A program made the translations under genes and the position numbers. This document shows positions 1 through 9,270 of a stretch of 17,237 bases of DNA, one piece after another (the stretch's first letter is position 1; every line of letters begins with the position of its first letter). The notes beneath the pieces are model-generated. The model did not search any database. It was not told where the DNA came from and saw nothing but the letters and a program-made list of their open reading frames with translations. This stretch comes from Gamarada debralockiae. Lineage: Eukaryota > Ascomycota > Leotiomycetes > Helotiales > Hyphodiscaceae. The stretch is taken from assembly GCA_002803225.1 (NCBI GenBank), contig NXFV01000475.1, positions 1-17,237 of the forward strand, in the 5' to 3' direction.

Positions 1-10
1 GTAATTAATT

Positions 11-148
11 GCTTAAAATTTTAGTGATTAAGAGCCTATAAATTTAGTGACTAATCGCCTAAAATTTTAGCGATTAAGAGCCTGTAAATTTAGTGACTAC
101 TTGCCTAAAATTTTAGTAATCAAGAGCCTATAAATTTACCTTCTAAGT
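11..148. repeat. AT-rich tandem repeat, three 46-bp copies
   Basis: Three consecutive 46-bp units start at 11, 57 and 103. Each opens with GCYTAAAATTTTAG, has AAGAGCCTRTAAATTTA in the middle, and differs from the others at a few positions; the third diverges at its end. The differences are mostly C/T and A/G transitions. The tract is very AT-rich and continues as simple AT-rich sequence to about 212. It could be part of an old element into which the neighbouring LTR inserted. No coding capacity was seen. Confidence 0.75.
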
Positions 149-286
149 AATAGCTTATAAAAACTTATTTAAAGCCCAAAGCTTTATTAATTAAAGCCTA
201 TAACTAACTAATTGTGACGGCTGCACCAGATAAGACCCGAAGGAATGGGTGAACGCGCGTTTGTATTGAGAATCTAAAGCTAAGGA

Positions 287-304
287 AAGAAGAAGAAGAA
301 GAAG
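287..304 (+). repeat. (AAG)6 microsatellite inside the LTR
   Basis: Six perfect AAG units form a purine tract within the solo LTR. It is a simple repeat with no other assigned role. Confidence 0.85.
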
Positions 305-411
305 AGAGCTTCGTAAGAAGCTCGAGCTTATGTACAGGACCTGGGACTGCACTAATGCAGGGTCCTTGCTGGCGCGAGCCAACAAGGGCCCTGAATGTGG
401 CAGTTCTAGTT

Positions 412-438
412 GATTTCCCCCGCCCGGCGGGGGAAATC
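412..438. other. Perfect 11-bp GC-rich hairpin inside the LTR
   Basis: The left arm 412-422 (GATTTCCCCCG) is the exact reverse complement of the right arm 428-438, with a 5-nt CCCGG loop. It lies 29 bp before the LTR end. It could be a structured RNA or termination element of the retrotransposon, but function is inference only. Confidence 0.7.
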
Positions 439-472
439 CAGGATCACGTGATTCACGCGCCGTGACACTAAT

Positions 473-913
473 AGCTTATAAGATCACTAATTCTAGGCTT
501 TTATTTACTATTTATTATTACTTAGGCATGAGATAGGGTGTGAGAAAAGCGAAGTCTGTACTAGTTTTACAAAGGCGGTGAGCGAATTCGGTTTTTTGGA
601 AAAAAGTCCATATGACCCGCCATACGTATACAGCCTACCACACATTTCGGGGCGCTGGATGCATTACTGGGCGTTCGTGTTCACCTACATTGCTAATGCA
701 GCCTTACCAATATTTGTATTTATTGACCGCAACTCCTATAAACCTCGGCGAGACTCAAGATGGATTTCAGTTCTACTGTATTGCTACTCTAGCCTTATCA
801 ACATTGATGTTTACCTAGGTATTGACCGCAACTCTCATCAATGTCGGCAAGATCTAATAACATAATTCAAAGAAGACATCTTTCTTCCTGACTATCTCAA
901 ACTTAGACCCTCA
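473..913 (+). other. Upstream region with a start-less, coding-like open frame
   Basis: No gene with an ATG start was found here. One frame is open from about 530 to 862, closed by TAA at 863-865, and continues in the same frame to the ATG of the next gene at 914. It includes a hydrophobic stretch and two similar DNA blocks about 100 bp apart, both encoding IDRNS (around 722 and 821). The composition looks more protein-like than random. It may be a decayed 5' part of the downstream membrane-protein gene, or unrelated. The first bases after the LTR (473-530) are AT-rich with nothing recognisable. Confidence 0.35.
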
Positions 914-2829
914 ATGACAGATTCCGCAACAATTGCGCTCCGTCGCAACTGGGTTGAGTATAAACCTGGCGGCTCACCCTCCCTTCGTAAGCTTCAAAGT
1001 CTTCATCGTTGAAATTTTCACTATCCACAGAGAAATTGTCACTGATTGAGATAGATCGTCAAATCCTGGTTTCGAACTTTTGGTCTTACTTCTTGACCTC
1101 CCTGCTATCAGTATGGATAGGTGTATGGGCTCCTCAATATTGGAGACTCATCAGACTGCTATTTCTCCTTGTACTCCATATTTATAGATCATGCGCAAGC
1201 AGATTCGGAGCAACGATTCACGTCCAGGCCGCAAGCAACCTTAGAAATCTCAACGAACGCACTCCCGAGGAGACAGCCATCAGGGTACTTCCACATCGCT
1301 TCGTCAGAAGACAGGATGTGTTCAGAATCGAAACTTTTCTCCGCTCCTGGACATTTCTATTTTGCGTCGCAACATTTGTTGGGTTTGCGATTGCGGCTAC
1401 TTTCGCGAGTTTGGTTGCTTCGGGCAACAATGCCATATCAAAAGAGAGTTCTCTTTGTGGAGTCTGGGTCCCAAACGCTACCGCAAGTACTGTACTTCCT
1501 ATGGGTTCAATTATGTTGGAAGTCGAAGCCCTTTACCGCGAGTGCTACGAAAATCCGTCTCAACCAGCATGCAGCCTATTCTCTGACGACAATCTCTTTA
1601 CCAATGTCACGGACAACTTGGATTGCCCTTTCATTGGAGATATTTGCCTTGGAGGAAATGGCTCTGCTATTCGTCTGGACACCGGATATCAAGACTCTGT
1701 TTATCTGGGCATCAATTCTCCTAATAGGCCGTTGTATCGACGGACAACAACCTGTGCGCCGCTTGTAACTGCGGGGTACTCCAACTCTACAGTGGATCCT
1801 GTAACGAACTTCACCACTGTTACATTCTCCTACAGCTCTAAACAAAACAACAGTAATTCAATCACGTACAGCATTCCTAGACATCTCGCATTTGAGCAAC
1901 TGATCACCCCGACAGGCTATGATGTAAAGACTATATCGGCGTCTCTAAGGTATGCCCATATTCCTCGCTCTGCGGTTCAAATATTAAAGGCCTCGCTGAC
2001 ATATTGCAGACAATTCACGCCCATTGCAGAGCTCTCTAGCGCCTCTGGAGACGTTATGGAATACACAACCCTCATGTTCGTCAACATATTCAACATCAAC
2101 TTCCCCAGCATGTCCACCGACCCCATCTTCCAAGCCATGAATGCGAGTTTTTGTCCCAACAGCGCCACACTTTGCTGGAACAACACCGTCTTAACCTCCA
2201 CAGTCCTCGGCTGCACCGAGCGCGCCGTAGTCTGTTACCCCGACACCACCAACTGCTTCGATGTCTGGGCACCGAATGCTCTCGACACCATGCTAGCAAA
2301 AAATTGGACAGGCTCCGAAGAGACGTACCTGACCATGCTAGGCCTGAATTACTCTGATATCACAGACGTGCTATCAACACGTCACGCCCTACTCCTCAAC
2401 GCCACACAGCAAATAGTCGGGAGCCGACTCTCTCTCGCTCTAAGCCCGCAACAATGGCAGCTCGAAAGCAAGCGCCTATTCGAGATGGGTTTGCTGCGCG
2501 CAAAGATGGAGATGCTTGCCGTTGTGAGAGGGACCAGGGCTGGGTCCAGCGCTGGGTATGCGGGGTACAGCGATGTGTTGCCTGCGGACAAGAGGGGAGT
2601 GTGCCATATGGTAAAGTTTCAGGTAAAGGGATATACGAATGTGAATTTTGTGGGGCTTTTGCTTGCACTGTTTTTGCCGCTGGTTTTGGGGGCTGGAGTG
2701 AAGTTGGTGCTGGGTGATGGTGGTCGTAGGCTTTTTGGGCTTTTGAGATTGGTTCTTGGGTTGAGATTCTTCACGGGGAGGAGTGATGAGTGGTTTGTCT
2801 ATGCTGCTGTTGCTTTAAACATTTTGTAG
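914..2829 (+). CDS. Cys-rich, glycosylated fungal membrane protein of unknown function
   Basis: The proposed structure is join(914..986,1055..2829), 615 aa. The intron 987-1054 (68 nt) has a GTAAGC donor, a CTGAT branch and a GATAG acceptor, and it joins two different frames exactly in phase. This supplies an ATG start at 914, which the 3' frame lacks (its open stretch begins at a TTG). Hydrophobic segments lie near residues 30-60 (the segment around FWSYFLTSLLSVWIGVW), in the region WTFLFCVATFVGFAIAATF, and near the C-terminus (NFVGLLLALFLPLVLGAG). Between the last two is a long domain with many cysteines and many NxS/T sequons, so an extracellular or lumenal loop is likely. This resembles uncharacterised fungal multi-span membrane proteins; I assign no function. 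The stop at 2827 directly follows a TTTT run, and the adjacent frame continues as acidic coding-like sequence to a stop at 2893-2895, so the 3' end may be frameshifted. Confidence 0.62.
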
Positions 2830-3932
2830 CGATGTCAATGAAGAGTTTGAGGAGACGCCACTTAACTATGGGATTGTGTTAAGAGAATTTAATTGAGTAC
2901 CTAATTCGCTCAAGGATACAACCCCAAAGGAAACTGCCACGGCCTACCCGCAAAATCCCAGAGTCCAAAACCCTGCTCAACCCATGAATGAAACACTCTT
3001 TCTTTTCATCCCTCCACTTTCATCTCTTCTCATCCTTTCCAATTTTCACTTTCTCGCCGTTCTCGCCATCCTCAGAATTTCACAACGTGCAAGGCGCTGC
3101 GAGGGTAGAGGCGTCCGGAGGACGGTCGGAGGTTGGGGATCTTATGAAAAGGATGGCTGCGTACTCAGAGAGTAAGGGTTGGTACTTGACCACGACGGAG
3201 GAAGACTACGGTTGGACGGTCGCGATTATGCGAGAGAAGACCGCTGCAGATGCATGCTCAAGGACGAATCTACGGGATTGCACATCACTAACACAATACT
3301 AGCCCTTTCTTCGATCTATCGCCCGAAACACTGTTTTACAACAGACAAGGCAGAGAGCAGATGGCTGGGAGAGGAACTGGAGTCTGACATGCCATCGGAG
3401 ATACCGGGTCTAGAACACACACAGAGGAATACGAGCTGTCACACGCTTTTGGTTAGTGGGAGCGGACACGTCTTGCTGAAGCTACAGGCTTGAGTTTCAG
3501 TACGGCAACTCCTGCGAGACACGGTCAGCCTTGCTTGGGGAGGAGAGATCCGGCAAGGTATCGCGAAGGGGCTTGCCCAGGTATATAATGGAGGCGACGG
3601 ACACCGAGATGGCTGTGTGGCTAGCTGGCGTACTAGAGCTTAGTGCTAGGAAACAACACCTTCTATATGGCCTGAGAGGACGGACGCGCGTGTTGGTTCA
3701 CAAGGAACGTTAGAGACCGCTGGGTGGTACGTTGAGTGAACTTAAGGAGCAAACTGCGAAGGAGGCATAGGGAGGAGGAGTCGTGCCCCGATCCCTCGAA
3801 GCGGCAATCAAATGTGAGACTTGCGATGCAAGGCAAGAGCCTGAGGCACGTGGAAAGATGCTTAAAAAACGTCGGACCTCTTATTGTATTTATTTAGTTA
3901 GCTAGGTAAATATAATTCCTTCGCCTTTAGGA
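2830..3932. other. 1.1-kb region without a recognisable gene
   Basis: The first 60 bp are the possible out-of-frame tail of the preceding gene. A strongly pyrimidine-rich stretch runs from about 2992 to 3060. An ATG ORF of 104 aa at 2988-3302 (+) and a 60-codon frame at 3531-3713 (+) exist but match nothing I recognise; their codon patterns look like GC-rich non-coding or decayed sequence. Around 3870-3920 the composition becomes AT-rich just before the LINE relic. No tRNA, terminal repeat or clear promoter was found. Confidence 0.5.
2988..3302 (+). CDS. Doubtful small ORF, 104 aa, unknown
   Basis: ATG-initiated ORF starting in a pyrimidine-rich tract. The N-terminus is rich in Phe and Ser because of that tract; the middle contains SESKGWYLTTTEEDYGWTV, which looks protein-like. 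I recognise no domain, and there is no neighbour that would give it a role. It may be chance, or the residue of a broken gene. Confidence 0.15.
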   Translation: MKHSFFSSLHFHLFSSFPIFTFSPFSPSSEFHNVQGAARVEASGGRSEVGDLMKRMAAYSESKGWYLTTTEEDYGWTVAIMREKTAADACSRTNLRDCTSLTQY

Positions 3933-4505
3933 AAACGACACACCAACATCGTAGTAGACGGATAGAAATCGAGACAGTATAGCATATCGACCGGAATACC
4001 TCAAGGATCACCCCTATTCCCAATACTATACCTCTTCTACAACGCTGACCTCATCGAGATATGCAATACGCAACGCAACACTCTTACAGCAGGATGCATA
4101 GACGATGTTGCAATCCTGAGCTGGGGAGACAGCATCGAGGTTACATGCAAGGCGTTGAGCACGACTTTTGACCTAGCTAGCCAATGGGCATTACCACACG
4201 CATCAGTCTTTGCCCCAGGAAAGTTTCAGCTCACTCACCACACAAGGTGCCGGCGACGCATCAGTACGAACCAGCCAGTCCCCACCGCTGATATGGAGAT
4301 CGCCCCAAAGAACACGTGCAAGTATTTGGGTGTGACAATGGACACGGAACTGCACTGGAAACAACATATTCAAGGGATAAAATCGAGGGTCACCATATAC
4401 TCCATGGCCACACCGGTGGTAAGAAATGTGGTGTTAACTCGGCCACCCTGGCTCGCAATTTCCAGCGACCAGGACGCGATTGGGTGCGGGACGAGCCTCA
4501 CCTAG
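3933..4505 (+). pseudogene. Reverse transcriptase fragment of a Tad1-like LINE retrotransposon
   Basis: A single frame encodes the core of a non-LTR retrotransposon reverse transcriptase. It has STGIPQGSPLFPILYLFYNAD (the conserved GIPQGSPLSPILY block), then CIDDVAIL at the catalytic xxDD box, then FAPGKFQLTHHTRCRR and YLGVTMDTELHWKQHI, which match the thumb-side FAPEKxELxHFTR and LGVxxDxxLxWxxHI motifs of Tad1/CgT1-type fungal LINEs. A TAG at 3963-3965 interrupts the frame, there is no start, and the endonuclease and 5' RT regions are absent. Similarity ends near 4415 and the frame then drifts to a stop at 4503. It is a 5'-truncated dead copy, as is usual for LINEs. Confidence 0.85.
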
Positions 4506-4839
4506 GTGCATGGCCAGGGCAGGGGCCTATGTGCCTTTCGTACCGCGTCTGAGGGGAGTAACTGAGATCTGGTGGAAATGAGACATCTAGACAGTAGTGC
4601 GACTGGGTAAGGAGGCTGTAATGTCTTCGTGGGGAATGCAGTCACCCAATTCTAGGAGCAGAATTGCACAGCCCATGGTTCATTCCGTTGAATGACTCTA
4701 TCATTGTGACAACTTTCTACTCATAGACTGATGCGTTATCGCTCTGCTTCTGATGCCGATGCAGATCATATGACTAATGACCGAGGAAACGTCCCGTGCA
4801 TCCAAAGTAAGACGGGTCAACGATGGTAATGAATGAATG
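4506..4839 (+). mobile_element. Probable 3' part and tail of the LINE relic
   Basis: No coding frame is recognisable here. The stretch ends in (AATG)3 at 4828-4839, preceded by GGTAATG. Short tandem tails of this type are common at the 3' ends of Tad1-like LINEs, so I place the element's 3' boundary here. Assignment of the body to the LINE is by position, downstream of the RT on the same strand. The next 250 bp (4840-5086) hold nothing I recognise. Confidence 0.5.
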
Positions 4840-5086
4840 ATCACAAAACATTAACCTCGGCAAGCTTTGGCACAGCCTTGTGGAAAAGGCTGTGAAAAAG
4901 CTATCCAGACTTTTTCAATGGTGGGGCGGCAACCCCGCTTTGTCCGTTGTGTAAGGCTATGCAAAAGTTGTGGTTACACAAACACCCAACCCCGCGAACC
5001 CCCAAACTCTATTTAGACAGAGCCAGAATAACAGTGAATGATGAAAACTTTGCTCCGTTAAATCTTTCGCGTCGTGTTAAAGTAAC

Positions 5087-5671
5087 ATGGATCTTGAGTT
5101 TGATCCAAATTCGGATTTGCAGAGCTTGAGTGGAGTGACTTTGAATGAGGAACCTGAGGTGAATATGGAAGAAGATGAACTTCTCGGCGCTGGATCCAGT
5201 GAGTGGAGTAGCTGAGAACACAGATTTTGGACTGATCAAATAACAAATTTTCACTGGCGCGTTCGAATAACACCTCCCGCAACACGTCGCTTCACCCTCA
5301 GTCCCTATTCTCGCAACCGCGAAGTGATCGTAAAGTTGTCATGCAAGCGACTGCCGAGCACAATCGCGGGGTTTCGCGACTTCCTCAGCAGTCGCTGTCC
5401 GAACATCGAAGGCAGAGGGTTTCGGCTGGGATGTTGTGTTTGGCCTACTAGTCCTTTTGTGATTGTTCCAGTGCAATTTTCGGAAGATCTCCACTTCAGA
5501 ACCGGTCGCGCGGACGAGACTGGTGACATTACGGAAGTGGAAAATGCGAGATATCGGAATTTGGTAAATGGGTGCCGGGAGTTTGCGACTAATTGTTCTA
5601 GGAGGGAGGTGGAGTTTGAGATTAAGATTTTTTTCTCGAAGGAAGTTGTGCCTGTGGCAGAACGGGAGTGA
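5087..5671 (+). pseudogene. Unrecognised gene, interrupted by one in-frame TGA
   Basis: One frame runs from ATG 5087 to TGA 5669-5671, 195 codons including the stop, and is broken only by TGA at 5213-5215. The first 42 codons encode an acidic peptide (repeated Glu/Asp, ending EWSS). The part after the stop is basic to mixed, with several cysteines and a plausible folded-domain pattern including FWTDQITNFHWRVRI. A C-to-T change of CGA would explain the TGA. Alternatively, an unspliced intron covers it: GTGAGT at 5199 is a good donor, and an acceptor at 5324 would remove 126 nt in frame. A third choice is a shorter protein from ATG 5324 (115 aa). It is convergent with the transporter gene downstream. 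I recognise no family. Confidence 0.4.
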
Positions 5672-5877
5672 TCGCCGAAGGCTGACGCGTTTGATGATAC
5701 TCTAGTGAATGACATTTCAAGACTGCACGGAGGATAATCGATGCAGTCAAAGACAGCATCTCATATAATCTAATATATTTCAACTTCGCCGAATACATGC
5801 TCCTCTGGTAATATTTCACTGAAGTACAACATGGTGGGCCGTTTACTTTCAAAGTGCCTAGCACTTCATCGCCAAAA

Positions 5878-7804
5878 TCAAGCCGTCAAAGCAGTCTCAC
5901 TCGAATTGAGTAGATCATAATTGGCAAATTTTCGAGCTGGAACTTTCCTCTCGAACAAAATGTCCAACTCCTCGAATGTCCGCTTCCGGCTCTCTGGAAG
6001 TCGGAAAAAGCACCAGATGAAGCAGATCAAACTGACAGCTCCGAACAGAAACCCCGCTTTCCCGCGCCAATTCGCCTGGTCACTGTTGAGCATGTAGGGC
6101 ATAGCCACGGTGAAGATGATCGACGCGAGGGCTTGCACAGCCGTGGTAATTGCGATAGTTTTACCTCGGAGTCGAGTTGCCGAAATTTCTGATATAATAA
6201 CGAAACAGATCTGCAGATTCTCAGAGTCAGCATATACTTGAAAAGACAAGAAGACAAGAGCTGAGCGAGCTTTCCCAAGTTCCGAGACACCTTTCTACCC
6301 GAAAGACATCTGTTTTAGAGTTGAATTCGGAGTAGGGCTCGCGAAATACCACGGAATAGGAAACATTTTGCTCTGAAAATTTACTTTACATACGGGACCA
6401 ACTGTCATCTGATATATAAATGTCCAGATATCCATGAGTGTGGCTTGGGCCCAGACTACGCCAGATTTGGAGCGGCCGAAGTCAAGGAATCCGATGATGA
6501 AAAGGATGATCGTCATCAGAATCATTCCGGAGTTGTATATCGTCCGACGTCCAATCTATTCAGGTGAGTGAAAATTCTTCGAAGGACGAGCCGAGAGATT
6601 TACATAGGACATCAACGGCCAGGAGAGACAAGTTCCAACGAAGCCCAAAGCAGTATTTCCGACTCCCACTGCCACAAGTTAGCTTTCGTCTCTCCGGAAG
6701 CTTAAAATTTTGCTTACTGTTGAAAGCATCTGAGGAGTTGAGTCCAGCTTGTTCGAAAAAGTAATTGGCATATCTGTTCCTGTCAGCCCATGAATTATTT
6801 TTTAATTCATGAATGGGGGCATACCCAATAAGCGGGTTTCCTCCAATGACTTGGATGAGGTAAACCATAATAGAGATCTCCGTCCTAACCAAGTTGGCAC
6901 GTTTGAAGCAGTCGAGATAAGTTGTTGTCTTTTCAAGCTCCTGTTCCAGAAGATCTGTCTGCTCAATCATGACCAACAAGGCCTCGATATCAGGACGATG
7001 CTTGGGGGAGGATAGCTTCATCATCGCAGCTCTCGCATCATCCCTCCGGTTTTGTCGAATCAGCCAGTACGGACTTTCCGGAGCGAAAAGCAAACCTGCC
7101 AACAACACAACTGGCCATACCCACTGAATGGCAAACGGCGCCTTGTATGCCCACTCATCCAGTCTGCTCTCCAGTCCCGCGGCACAGCCTTGAGCAATGA
7201 ATTGTCCAATAACGAAAGCTAGATTGACGGAAGCAGTGAGAACTCCTCGAAGAGCCAAAGGACATATTTCTGAAGCGTAGGTTGGAGCGATGACGACGTA
7301 GAAACCGTATGCGAGTCCTCCCAAGATCTCTCCAGCACAGAGCATTCCAATGGAAGTCGAGAAGAATTGGACGAAGACGAAGCAGATTGACCAGACGCAA
7401 CAAACTGCCAGTGTCCATTTTCGTCCGAATCGTTCAAGAGGCCAGCCACATGCTAGAGCGCCGAGAGCTTGACCAATAGGGTTCCCCATTCCGAGTCCCG
7501 TCTGCCACGGAGCAGAAATAATATAGGATCCTTCAAATTCGTACCCAAATCGTTGCTGGAAGGCAGGGAGAGCATAAAAAGAAGTGACCAGCTGTGCATC
7601 GAAGCCTGCCATAACAACGGCGATGCAAAAGAACATTGCCCAGAAGACGGCTGTTGGATATTGCCTCACGGCATCCCAGAATTTGAGGTCATGCTCGCTG
7701 TTGGTGATGTCGCGTGTGGCATCAATTTCAAGGAGGTTTCCTTTCTTGAGGGCATCCTGTGACGCCTCGGCGCCTCCCTTGTTGATTTCGGGTCTGGTGT
7801 CCAT
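5878..7804 (-). CDS. MFS sugar transporter, alpha-glucoside permease type
   Basis: The model is complement(join(5878..6210,6394..6555,6604..6668,6718..6773,6825..7804)): 1596 nt, 531 aa, in frame throughout. The introns are 51, 49, 48 and 183 nt in transcript order; all have GT-AG ends, and the donors GTATGC, GTAAGC, GTAAAT and GTATGT were each chosen because they restore the conserved protein. Sugar-porter hallmarks are ERFGRK (residues 124-129, loop 2-3), PESPYWL (242-248), GNPLIGYANYFFEQAG, GRRT, and a C-terminal PESRKRTFEELDILFERKVPARKF region, which is the PETKGRT block followed by the VPARKF tail typical of fungal alpha-glucoside:H+ symporters (maltose permease-like). About 12 membrane spans are expected in the plasma membrane. 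The gene appears intact. It is transcribed divergently from GNA1. Maltose, another alpha-glucoside or a different sugar as substrate cannot be fixed from sequence. Confidence 0.9.
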
Positions 7805-8453
7805 GTTGCTCTAGCACAAGGTCAATGTCGTCAATAGATTCGGGACAGCTTCGTATCCGCGCCTGGGAAGGTTCTTTCCTATATAAGATGAACTTAATCA
7901 GTACCCTTGAACGTCAATCTGCGAGCCAAGACGATACTTATCTGCATCTCGTCCGTGCATCTATCACACGAGCAGCGAGCGGGTGCTATCTTGCTAGTAT
8001 CTCCACCAGTATGCGGGGTAATCTTATCTGTCTTTGGGAGGATGGGCGGCGAGGTAACGTTACCGCGCTGAGTGGCCAAGATTCCAAGCCAATGGTTCCT
8101 CTTTCAACGTCGAAAGTGGGGTAGCTCGCCTCCAGGGATGCCCCTGACTTTGCCGAATTTGCCGAATATCGCCGGATTCCCCACTAGGCTAAAGCTCATT
8201 ATCACAGAACCTCCCTTTAAGAGTCTGCCTCGGCCTCAGAAAACGCCAGCCCCTTGCCAATTTTTGTGACCTCCCATTCGTTCGAGAATCGACAAGGCTA
8301 CGTAGCCAAATACCAGCCTTGCATTGACCAGAAAAACGGCCCGCATACCCCCACTCTCTGAATCTTTTTTGGCACCTTTTTCGAATCACTCTCGTAGCAT
8401 TAAACATCACACTTTGCGCGCAGAGTTCCAATTATTCCTAGGAGTCTTCCCAA
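7805..8453. promoter_or_regulatory. Divergent intergenic region between transporter and GNA1
   Basis: These 649 bp separate two divergent start codons and must hold both promoters. A TATATAAG at 7880-7887 reads as CTTATATA on the transporter strand, about 76 bp upstream of its ATG, and is a reasonable core-promoter candidate. Several SYGGRG-type (CreA-like) hexamers occur (8013-8018, 8116-8121, 8179-8184, 8349-8354), but their number is near chance. The 8385-8453 stretch is CT-rich, as often seen just upstream of fungal starts. Confidence 0.45.
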
Positions 8454-9044
8454 ATGGCTGCATTCAAGGGCCTCTTCGACCCGTCCCTCATCTCTCCCGC
8501 CATCTCCGCTACCTTCGACGCACCCCTCACCATTCGACCATTAGAGAGAGGGGACTATGCAAAGGGCTTCTTAGATTGCCTAAGAGTCTTGACATATATT
8601 GGAGACGTCAGCGAAGAGAGATTCAATGAGCGTTATGATTGGATGGATATGCATGCTAAGGGAGGGTATTATATCCTGGTGATTGATGACGGGAAGCGCA
8701 TTGTTGGGACTGGCGCGTTGATCGTGGAGAGGAAGTTGTAAGTTTTCAACTTTCTAGCCTCTAAAATCGAACCACTAATATACCCGTTCTTTAGTATCCA
8801 TAATCTCGGTACAATCGGCCACATCGAAGAGGTTTCGATCCTCAAGGACCAACAAGGCAAAAAGCTTGGGCTGAAATTAATCAACGCGCTTGATGACGTC
8901 GCGAAGAACATCGGCTGCTACAAGGCCATCCTCAACTGCAGCGAGATAAATGAGGGGTTCTATGTCAAGTGCGGTTATAAGAGGCAGTCATTGGAAATGG
9001 CGCATTACTTTGAGGAGGGTAAGAGTGGTTATGAGAGAGGATAA
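8454..9044 (+). CDS. GNA1: Glucosamine 6-phosphate N-acetyltransferase
   Basis: The model is join(8454..8737,8795..9044), 177 aa. The single 57-nt intron has a GTAAGT donor, a CTAAT branch and a TTTAG acceptor, and splicing completes a Phe codon in frame. This GNAT-fold enzyme transfers acetyl from acetyl-CoA to glucosamine-6-phosphate, giving GlcNAc-6-P for UDP-GlcNAc, chitin, GPI anchors and N-glycans. Visible signatures are the acetyl-CoA loop QQGKKLGLKL (residues 114-123, the Q/RxxGxG/A motif), the preceding strand GHIEEVSI (103-110), and the C-terminal NCSEINEGFYVKCGY, which matches the conserved FYxKCGF end of the family. The length is close to yeast Gna1 (159 aa) with a slightly longer N-terminus. 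It appears intact and cytosolic. It has a divergent promoter with the sugar transporter. Confidence 0.93.
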
Positions 9045-9270
9045 GGGATAAGGGGGAAAGGTCGCGTAACAAATGGAAAAGACTTCGTCCAAATTTACCA
9101 CTGAGAGAATCGCACAACCGGAAGCCTCAGGCCTCAACAGTGCCCACCACCCCACGTACCCCAAACGGCTTAGTGTGGCCGCACATTCAAACCTCGGACT
9201 GATGTTTCGAGCATTCTTTAGTCCTACGACGAAAAGCGACACGCCGCTGTTCCATGCTAACCAATCCCGC

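Larger units (their letters stand above)
213..467. mobile_element. Solo LTR (255 bp) with 5-bp target-site duplication
   Basis: The element starts TGTGACGGC and ends GCCGTGACA, so the termini are inverted repeats with one mismatch and fit the TG...CA rule of retroviral-type LTRs. It is flanked on both sides by CTAAT (208-212 and 468-472), a perfect 5-bp target duplication as made by LTR-retrotransposon integrases. No internal region, primer-binding site or gag/pol is present, so it is a solo LTR left by LTR-LTR recombination; a small non-autonomous element is the alternative. Its GC-rich interior contrasts with the AT-rich flanks, and it shows no obvious RIP. Copia or gypsy origin cannot be decided from this sequence. 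Confidence 0.82.

Noticed and set aside
2096..2668. Several minus-strand ORFs of 67-90 codons
   Set aside because: They are shadows of the long plus-strand membrane-protein frame, rich in Arg, Cys and Trp without domain patterns.
3531..3713. 60-codon ORF
   Set aside because: No recognisable motif, no good context, and compatible with chance in GC-rich sequence.
5199..5223. 25-nt GTGAGT...CACAG intron that would remove the TGA at 5213
   Set aside because: Too short for a fungal spliceosomal intron, and it shifts the frame.
8013..8354. Cluster of SYGGRG (CreA-like) hexamers in the transporter/GNA1 intergenic region
   Set aside because: The motif is so degenerate that two or three hits are expected by chance in 650 bp on both strands; four is not convincing.
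8189..8431. Minus-strand ORF upstream of GNA1
   Set aside because: Arginine-rich, low-complexity translation typical of an antisense shadow in a promoter region.
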